From positions 1-36,245 of the forward strand of contig JAFGJR010000106.1 of NCBI GenBank assembly GCA_016928975.1: a DNA stretch of 36,245 nt, given 5' to 3'. The stretch's first letter is position 1. Each line of letters begins with the position of its first letter. This DNA comes from Sedimentisphaerales bacterium (GTDB lineage Bacteria > Planctomycetota > Phycisphaerae > Sedimentisphaerales > SG8-4). Below, piece by piece: positions 30,853 through 36,245 of the stretch. A program made the translations under genes and the position numbers. The notes beneath the pieces were generated by a model, which saw only the letters and a list, made by a program, of their open reading frames with translations, was not told the DNA's origin and ran no database searches.

Positions 30853-33294
30853 ATGGCTGGTAAAGAGGCAACGCCGAGTCTGTTCGCACAAGGGGCTCCA
30901 GAGGCCGGAGGGGGGAGTTGCGGCGCGCCCACGGCCTACAGTCCACAGTCTACAGCCCGCCATGTGATCCGCGTGGCGGTGGAGTCGTCGGGGGCGGACG
31001 CGGAGTTCGACTACCTCGTGCCGGAGGAGTTGTGGCCGATCGAGGTGGGCCGGCGAGTGGAAGTGCCGTTCGGCAAGAGCAATAAGCTGGACGTGGGCTT
31101 CTGTGTCGAGTCGGATGTGCCGGCGGAGAGGGTGTTCGGCGGCAAGGGTGGCGGGGGGAAGCTCAAGACGGTCCGGCGGGTGGTGGACGCGGAGCCGTTG
31201 CTCGGGCCGCAATTGATGGAGCTGGCAAGGTGGATCAGCGATTACTATGTCTGTCCGCTCGGGCAGGTGTTGTCGGCGATGGTGCCGGGGGCGGTGAAAC
31301 GTTCGGCGGGTGTCAAGAGGCGGCGGTATGCCTATTTGGCCATATCAGGCGAAGCCCTCGACGCACTCAAGGGACCCAAGAAGAGAAAGCTGGCAGCGAT
31401 CCTGCGCGAGCGGCAGGCGGTCTCGCCGGAGTCGGCGGTGGGACTGGGGGAATTGACGGAGGAGGCAGATTGCCGGCTGGCGACGGTCAAGAATCTGGCC
31501 GATGAGCGGGTGATCCGAATCGTGGAGAAGAGAGTGCTCACAGGGCTGCCCGTCGTGCCCGCGGGGTTCTCTGTAGCACCCCCGCCCTCGGGGGTGGTCC
31601 CAGGCGAGGGCGGCCGGGCCGCATTGGCTCTGAACGAGGACCAGCGAAACGCGCTGGACCATATCTCGCGGCAGATCGACACCGGTCGGTTCGGCGTGAC
31701 ACTGCTGCACGGCGTGACCGATAGCGGCAAGACCGAGCTGTACATCCGCGCCATTGAGCATGTCGTGCAGAAGGGCAAGGCAGCGATTGTGCTGCTGCCG
31801 GAGATTGCGCTGACGGCGCAGACCGTCCAGCGGTTCATCGCCCGGTTCGAGCGGGTCGCGGTGCTGCACTCGGGCCTGAGTCCGGCCCAGCGAAATCACG
31901 AGTGGCAGAAGATCAAGGCAGGGGAGATGGACGTGGTCATCGGGGCGCGATCGGCGATTTTCGCGCCGGTCGGCACGCTGGGCCTGGTGGTCGTCGACGA
32001 GGAGCACGAGCCGAGCTACAAACAGGATACAGCGCCTCGATATCACGGGCGGGATGTGGCGATCAAGCGCGTGCAGATCGCCGGGGCGCACTGCGTCCTG
32101 GGCAGCGCGACGCCGTCGCTGGAGACGTTGCACAATTGCCAGACGAAGCGAGGGAGTTTCACGCTGGTCCAATTGCCGAAGCGGGTGATGGATTTGCCGA
32201 TGCCGGAGATGCGGCTGGTGGACATGCGGGACAGCTCGTTGAAGGAACACCCGCTGGACTTGCTCAGCACGCCGCTTGTGGAGCACCTGGCGCAGACATT
32301 GGCGAAGAAGGAGCAGGCGATTCTCCTGCTGAATCGGCGCGGGTACAGCAATTTCGTGTTCTGCTCGTCGTGCAGGCACACGCTGCAATGCCGCAACTGC
32401 GACGCGTCGCTGACGTTTCACAAATCCGCGCGCCCGGTGGCGCGTATGGCGACGGTCACGGGCAAGCACATGGAGCACGGGTATGCGATGTGCCACTACT
32501 GTATGGCCCAGACGCTCGTGCCCCACGATTGCCCTGTGTGCGGAAAGCGGATGACGATGATCGGCGTAGGGTCGCAGAGGCTGGAGGAGGAGTTGGCTCG
32601 CAGGTTCCCGCAGGCCAGGATTGCACGCGTGGACAGCGATTCAATGGCCAGCCAGGACTACTATCAACTGCTCGAGGAGTTCGGGCAGGGCGACATCGAC
32701 ATCCTGGCGGGCACGCAGATCCTGGCGAAGGGGCTGCATTTTCCGAACGTGACGCTGGTGGGGGTGGTCAGCGCCGACACGTGCCTGTACTTGCCGGACT
32801 TTCGAGCGAACGAGCGGACGTTTCAGTTGACCTCGCAGGTCGCCGGAAGGGCAGGGCGGTCCGAGAAAAAGGGCTTGGTCTTTGTGCAGACGTACTTCCC
32901 GGAGCAGCCGGCGGTGAAGTTCGCGATGGCGCAGGATTTCGATGGGTTTGTGCGTGAGGAGATGAAGCACCGGGCGGCGTGCGATCTGCCGCCGCTCTGG
33001 CGGTTGGCGATCGTCGTGCTTCGGGACCAGAAGTACGAGAAGCTTGGGGCGACGGCGAATACGCTTCGACAACGGCTGGATCGCATCATTCAGATGGAGC
33101 ACCTGCCCGCCAGAGTTCGTGGCCCAATGCCCGCTGTGATCAGCCGTATCGAGCGATTCCACCGGATCCAGATCATCGTTCAGACGCTCAATGCCGGCAG
33201 CATGCGACGACTCTTCGGCATCCTGCGGACCGACAGGCCCATTCGCCCCGCCACCAAAATTACTATTGATATTGACCCGGTGAACCTGTTATAA
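30853..33294 (+). CDS. priA: primosomal protein N' (replication-restart helicase)
   Basis: PriA reloads the replisome at stalled forks. ATG 30853 follows AAAGGA and gives 813 residues; a longer reading from 30691 would run through the promoter. After a low-complexity first 35 residues comes the 3'BD domain (VIRVAVESSGADAEFDYLVP). Helicase motifs: Walker A GVTDSGKTE (287-295), ALTAQTVQRF, DEEH (382-385) and GSATPSLE. The zinc region has eight cysteines in CxxC pairs: 504/507, 513/516, 547/550 and 560/563. About 20 residues between the second and third pairs are extra compared with E. coli PriA. Motif V/VI region ILAGTQILAKGLHFPNVTLVG and TSQVAGRAGR are intact. Confidence 0.94.
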   Translation: MAGKEATPSLFAQGAPEAGGGSCGAPTAYSPQSTARHVIRVAVESSGADAEFDYLVPEELWPIEVGRRVEVPFGKSNKLDVGFCVESDVPAERVFGGKGGGGKLKTVRRVVDAEPLLGPQLMELARWISDYYVCPLGQVLSAMVPGAVKRSAGVKRRRYAYLAISGEALDALKGPKKRKLAAILRERQAVSPESAVGLGELTEEADCRLATVKNLADERVIRIVEKRVLTGLPVVPAGFSVAPPPSGVVPGEGGRAALALNEDQRNALDHISRQIDTGRFGVTLLHGVTDSGKTELYIRAIEHVVQKGKAAIVLLPEIALTAQTVQRFIARFERVAVLHSGLSPAQRNHEWQKIKAGEMDVVIGARSAIFAPVGTLGLVVVDEEHEPSYKQDTAPRYHGRDVAIKRVQIAGAHCVLGSATPSLETLHNCQTKRGSFTLVQLPKRVMDLPMPEMRLVDMRDSSLKEHPLDLLSTPLVEHLAQTLAKKEQAILLLNRRGYSNFVFCSSCRHTLQCRNCDASLTFHKSARPVARMATVTGKHMEHGYAMCHYCMAQTLVPHDCPVCGKRMTMIGVGSQRLEEELARRFPQARIARVDSDSMASQDYYQLLEEFGQGDIDILAGTQILAKGLHFPNVTLVGVVSADTCLYLPDFRANERTFQLTSQVAGRAGRSEKKGLVFVQTYFPEQPAVKFAMAQDFDGFVREEMKHRAACDLPPLWRLAIVVLRDQKYEKLGATANTLRQRLDRIIQMEHLPARVRGPMPAVISRIERFHRIQIIVQTLNAGSMRRLFGILRTDRPIRPATKITIDIDPVNLL

Positions 33295-33295
33295 C

Positions 33296-33324
33296 TTGCA
33301 CGCTGTTGCCGGTACCGCTATATT
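33296..33324 (+). promoter_or_regulatory. promoter of tRNA-Pro
   Basis: TTGCAC (33296-33301) and TATATT (33319-33324) are spaced by 17 bases and end 15 bases before the tRNA. It starts directly after the priA stop. Confidence 0.6.
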
Positions 33325-33339
33325 GGCGTTTTCAGCCCC

Positions 33340-33415
33340 CGGGGCGTAGCTCAGCTTGGCTTAGAGCGCTTGGTTCGGGACCAAGAGGTCGGTGGTTCGA
33401 ATCCACTCGCCCCGA
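33340..33415 (+). tRNA. tRNA-Pro(CGG)
   Basis: Complete cloverleaf: acceptor CGGGGCG/CGCCCCG, D arm GCTC/GAGC, anticodon stem CTTGG/CCAAG with loop TTCGGGA (anticodon CGG, reading CCG), variable AGGTC and T arm GGTGG-TTCGAAT-CCACT. The discriminator is A at 33415 and CCA is not encoded (ATTGTT follows). Confidence 0.95.
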
Positions 33416-33446
33416 TTGTTGCGGAGGTGTCCGTCCGACGGGCCTA

Positions 33447-35216
33447 CTACTCCCGCCATGTTGTGATTGTGGTCCACGCGCCGTCGATTGAGACTACGCC
33501 CGAGGTATTCGTTCCCTCAATGGGCCAGTCGCCATTCAGAAGGAATACCTGATCCGGCGGCGTCGGGGGCGGCGTATCGGGAGTGGTGGCGTCACTTGCG
33601 GTCTTGCCTGCCGTCGCTTGGTGCTTGCGGTGATGCTTGTGTTCAAACCTGTCGATAAGCTCCTTCGTGCCTCGATACACGAGGAAGGTGGAGCCCCCCA
33701 GCTCGACGATCGACCCAATGACCCCTTTGTCCTCGAAGGCCGCCTTATAGTCCTCCATGTTGGCGATCCCCTTCATCTCGGTCGCATTCGTGACGAACTC
33801 CAGGGGCACGAGCAGCACCCAGTCCATCGCGCGCTCCAACTCCTCATTCTCGCCAGCCGCCAGCCGCACCGGTGCCCGCACAAGATTCGTCACCGCCTCC
33901 CCCGCGTGTTTCAGCAGCTCGATGATATCCTCGATACACATCCCGATACAGCCGGTGATGTTGTCGAAGTATCCCCAGGTGAGCGCGTTGCCCGCCTCCT
34001 GAGTCGTTTTCCACACGCCGCTGATCAGCCGTCCGGTGAACACCAGCGGCCTGACCACCGGATGGTTGTCCCGGTACACCGCCGCATCCGGGTCGCCCAG
34101 CGAATTGAGCAGGATCAAATCGGCCACCGAATACAGGCCCAGCCCGGCACTGGCGATCGTCTCGCCCGCCTGCTCGGGCACCTTCCCCGGCTCATCGAGC
34201 AACCCTTTTCCGTCGTTCTTCCGGAAGGGCTCCCCTCGCGGCGACGCATACCCCAGCACGAACACGTTGACCCCGTCTTCCAGGGTCAGCCCCGCCCGCT
34301 CGAAGGCCTTCTTGATATTCTGGTCCGAGCCTCGTGCTCCTTCTTTGACCGCGTGGGCCCGGTACTTGTCGAGATCCTCGATAGGAGACCACCGCGTCTC
34401 CGCCCTCTCATCCGGCTCCGTCTCGCCCATTGCTACCTGGAATCTGTCCTCGATAGTGACTCTGGCCGCAAGGTTGGCCGGCGTCTGTTGCGGCGACGGC
34501 ATCAGTTCCGGACTCGACGCCAGCGTCACGCCCGGCTTCATCGTAGCCAGCGTCACGCCCATCGGTCCCAGGATTTCCTCTTGCCACTCGATCGGAGTCG
34601 TCTGAGCCTCCGGTCTGCCCATCGGCACGGCCGATGCGGATCTTCTCAGGTCGTTCGCCGCGTCCGGCGCTGTCCCACGATCTGGCTCCGCCGGTCGATT
34701 CAATGACGGGTGATCCCAAAACGACATCGGGCGAGTCGCGGCGGAAGTGTCTTTCTCCGCGGTCTTGCCCGCGCGCATGTCAGTTCCCGGCGGCACGACT
34801 TGTGCTGTGACGAGGCTCGACGAGGAACCCTCTGCCGGGCGCCCGGCCAGCGCCGACGTCCCCGGCGATTGTGAGCCAGAGCTAGAGCTATTGTCCGGCG
34901 GCGTCAGTCCTCTGAGCAGCACGCTCCTATCGGTGGACGGGTGGAGCTTCGCCGCCAGCTCTTGCATGTACGCTTGCGGATTGAGCGGGTCGCGAATGCC
35001 CGGCGCGGTGGCCGCGCCGCCCGACTCGGCGGCCGCACACACGCGAGCTGAGCTGAATAGTGCCACGAGCCCTACCAAGCCCACAACACACAGCCCGAAT
35101 CGCGGCTGGACAATCGTCAGGAGCCTGACGACCCACCGGCACGGTCCACTGTGAGCCTGTACCCGACGCCCGCCAACGCGTGAGCCACGTTGTAGATGTG
35201 TCCGATCTCTGTTCAT
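33447..35216 (-). CDS. exported or membrane-anchored protein of unknown function
   Basis: A 589-residue protein with no recognised family. A basic N-terminal stretch of about 40 residues leads to one hydrophobic helix (FGLCVVGLVGLVALFSSARV then CAA), a long-n-region signal peptide or anchor. Residues about 60-210 are Pro/Ser/Thr-rich and low in complexity. About 230-500 is a folded region including GVNVFVLGYASPRGEPFRKN, GLGLYSVADLILLNSLGDPD and GYFDNITGCIGMCIEDIIEL. A His/Lys-rich patch (HKHHRKHQ) precedes a PPPTPP linker and a short C-terminal strand region. ATG 35216 is chosen after GAGGGGGG; ATG 35231 is five codons upstream. A minus-strand promoter lies at 35343-35371. It is convergent with tRNA-Pro. 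Confidence 0.75.
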   Translation of the reverse strand: MNRDRTHLQRGSRVGGRRVQAHSGPCRWVVRLLTIVQPRFGLCVVGLVGLVALFSSARVCAAAESGGAATAPGIRDPLNPQAYMQELAAKLHPSTDRSVLLRGLTPPDNSSSSGSQSPGTSALAGRPAEGSSSSLVTAQVVPPGTDMRAGKTAEKDTSAATRPMSFWDHPSLNRPAEPDRGTAPDAANDLRRSASAVPMGRPEAQTTPIEWQEEILGPMGVTLATMKPGVTLASSPELMPSPQQTPANLAARVTIEDRFQVAMGETEPDERAETRWSPIEDLDKYRAHAVKEGARGSDQNIKKAFERAGLTLEDGVNVFVLGYASPRGEPFRKNDGKGLLDEPGKVPEQAGETIASAGLGLYSVADLILLNSLGDPDAAVYRDNHPVVRPLVFTGRLISGVWKTTQEAGNALTWGYFDNITGCIGMCIEDIIELLKHAGEAVTNLVRAPVRLAAGENEELERAMDWVLLVPLEFVTNATEMKGIANMEDYKAAFEDKGVIGSIVELGGSTFLVYRGTKELIDRFEHKHHRKHQATAGKTASDATTPDTPPPTPPDQVFLLNGDWPIEGTNTSGVVSIDGAWTTITTWRE

Positions 35217-35342
35217 TGCCCCCCTCGTCACCTGCCGTGAATAGAAACAACACCGGCAGCAACTGAAACCCCAAGCCGTCCCTGAGAGCCCTTGTGCCTA
35301 TCGCACAGGAAATGCCTTTGTCCACCCCAATTCGATGTGCTT

Positions 35343-35371
35343 ATTGTACCCCGCCACCCCCTCTAAGTCAA
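35343..35371 (-). promoter_or_regulatory. promoter of the 589-residue hypothetical gene
   Basis: On the minus strand TTGACT (35366-35371) and TACAAT (35343-35348) are spaced by 17 bases. The start would be near 35336, leaving a leader of about 120 bases. Confidence 0.6.
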
Positions 35372-35481
35372 CCCCACCCGCCGTCGCGACAGGCTGACCT
35401 CGCGACTGCCGGTCGCCAACGTCGCCTTTCTCGGACCAACCCCAAAACCCCACCATAGAATTTTCGCCACAGAGAGCCTGT

Positions 35482-35777
35482 CCCCGCGAAAGCGGGGATC
35501 ACAGCGAACACGGAGGCAATGAAACCGCAGATGGACAGTGATGAACGCCGATAAGGAGCCGTGCCACAGCCGCGGTGACTCATAGGGGGCAGGTTTGAAA
35601 CCCGCCCTGGGCTCCGCCTGCGGATTCAAATCATCAATGGTGAACCATCAACAGTCTATTCAAAGACCCGGATTTCACGCAGAGACGAGGGTTCTGGCAG
35701 GGTGTGCCATACAGGGTGATTCCTTCCGTGTCATTCCCGACCCCCGATCAGGTCGAGGGCAAGCTCTGGTCGGGAAT
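35482..35777. repeat. cluster of REP-like hairpins in a non-coding stretch
   Basis: Three hairpins occur in this region without genes (35217-35896 holds no supported CDS): CCCCGC-GAAA-GCGGGG (35482-35497), GGGC-A-GGTTT-G-AAACC-C-GCCC (35587-35607), and ATTCCCGACC/GGTCGGGAAT (35733-35742 and 35768-35777). Bases 35513-35533 repeat 27288-27308 exactly. The TCATTCCCG..CGGGAATCCAGG layout is like REP elements of other bacteria. Confidence 0.6.
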
Positions 35778-35896
35778 CCAGGATTCCTCTCGCGGAGACG
35801 GCGAGACGCAAGGGTTCTTGACCAACAACGAGCAACCCTCCTCTCACCGACTAACGGCCAACGGCCCGGCCGCAGATATGGTCTGAAGTATCGATA

Positions 35897-35925
35897 TTGA
35901 CATGTCCGCTGGGGCATGGTATCAT
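35897..35925 (+). promoter_or_regulatory. strong sigma70-type promoter before the recombinase remnant
   Basis: TTGACA (35897-35902), a perfect -35, and TATCAT (35920-35925) are spaced by 17 bases. It is the best promoter match in the window. An AAGGGAG lies nine bases before ATG 35952. Confidence 0.65.
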
Positions 35926-35951
35926 CTCTGACGTTTATAAGGGAGACCCGC

Positions 35952-36140
35952 ATGGTGCGAATGCGTGAGACAGAAGGTCCGAGCCGAGCGCCTACGGCGC
36001 GCGCGGTTGCCCCACAGACAGCCATAGGGACTGCCGCAGCAAATGAACGCAAGCTGTGCGATGTCAAGGCGACGATGATCTACTCCCATGTCCTCAACCG
36101 CGGGCCGGCGGGCGTTCGCAGTCCGGTGGAGGGGCTTTGA
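35952..36140 (+). pseudogene. remnant of an integron-type tyrosine recombinase (IntI) C-terminus behind an intact start
   Basis: From about 36057 the frame reads CDVKATMIYSHVLNRGPAGV then RSPVEGL and TGA. This matches the conserved end of integron integrases (DV.TTMIYTHVLNRG..GVRSP.D), including the nucleophile tyrosine in MIYSH. The upstream 34 codons (from MVRMRETEGPSRAP) show none of the catalytic R/H-x-x-R regions, so most of the enzyme is missing. The fused 62-residue frame has a strong promoter and ribosome binding site, so it may still be expressed. It suggests a former integron or recombinase locus here. Confidence 0.6.
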
Positions 36141-36159
36141 GGCCATCGCGGAGACTACT

Positions 36160-36245
36160 ATGCCGATCCGCACGATGAGCGAGTACGAAATCGTTGACAC
36201 CAATGCCGAGAACATCGGCGGTTGCAGCCTCTGTGGCAACAAAAA
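36160..36245 (+). CDS. start of a probable GNAT-type acetyltransferase (truncated by window end)
   Basis: GGAG (36150-36153) precedes ATG 36160 by six bases. The 28 visible residues, MPIRTMSEYEIVDTNAENIG then GCSLCGNK, resemble the first strand of YoaP-like N-acetyltransferases (EI.D.T.ENI...G.CGYK). The rest lies beyond the window, so the call is tentative. An alternative start is ATG 36175. Confidence 0.4.
   Translation, partial: MPIRTMSEYEIVDTNAENIGGCSLCGNK

Noticed and set aside
30006..30932. Single 308-codon minus-strand gene
   Set aside because: Only the part from ATG 30596 to the frameshift is real family sequence; the rest is an out-of-frame, Pro/Arg-rich reading caused by the frameshift, and the upstream part overlaps priA.

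Overview
The window looks like chromosome of a GC-rich bacterium, most likely a planctomycete (Phycisphaerae/Sedimentisphaerales type). The reasons are indirect: a pyrophosphate-type phosphofructokinase, a large secreted LRR/LamG protein with a repeated Trp/Cys module, a DUF6807 (PmoA-like) secreted protein, an AP2-HNH protein, a four-helix-bundle (S23) pseudogene between direct repeats, and intergenic repeats typical of such genomes. The lineage is an inference; no rRNA is present to confirm it.

Region 1 (0.1-4.6 kb) is a translation cluster: thrS, infC (probably starting at AUC), rpmI, rplT and pheS. A clear sigma70-type promoter precedes thrS and another lies between infC and rpmI. pheT does not follow pheS. 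Region 2 (4.8-11.8 kb) holds envelope and accessory genes: the secreted LRR/LamG protein, a secreted RraA-like protein on the minus strand, an ArfB-like ribosome-rescue hydrolase, and a short M56 (BlaR1-type) peptidase. Region 3 (11.9-20.4 kb) is an operon of addB and addA (4-nt overlap) followed by avtA, i.e. double-strand-break processing plus an alanine/valine aminotransferase.

Region 4 (20.4-22.4 kb) is a small accessory island: a HEPN-motif protein, an orphan tRNA-like RNA with encoded CCA, a truncated signal-peptide ORF, and a hicB-hicA toxin-antitoxin pair. Region 5 (22.4-26.9 kb) holds a secreted metallophosphoesterase (minus), PPi-dependent pfp (plus), a DUF6807 protein (minus) and an HNH-AP2 protein (minus).

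Region 6 (26.9-30.8 kb) is repeat-rich and decaying: inverted arrays of a seven-base CGAA motif, GGTGGGC palindromes, a broken Lpp-like lipoprotein, an AbiJ-like HEPN defence candidate, an antitoxin-toxin pair flanked by two copies of an XRE-regulator tail, and a frameshifted S23-family gene between ~100-bp direct repeats. Region 7 (30.8-36.2 kb) contains priA, tRNA-Pro(CGG), a membrane-targeted hypothetical protein on the minus strand, REP-like hairpins, a strong promoter driving a remnant of an integron-type tyrosine recombinase, and the start of a probable acetyltransferase cut by the window end.

No CRISPR array, rRNA or intact insertion sequence was found. The most unusual material is in regions 4 and 6, where RNase-type (HEPN, HicA, RelE/ParE) genes are interspersed with recombination scars.
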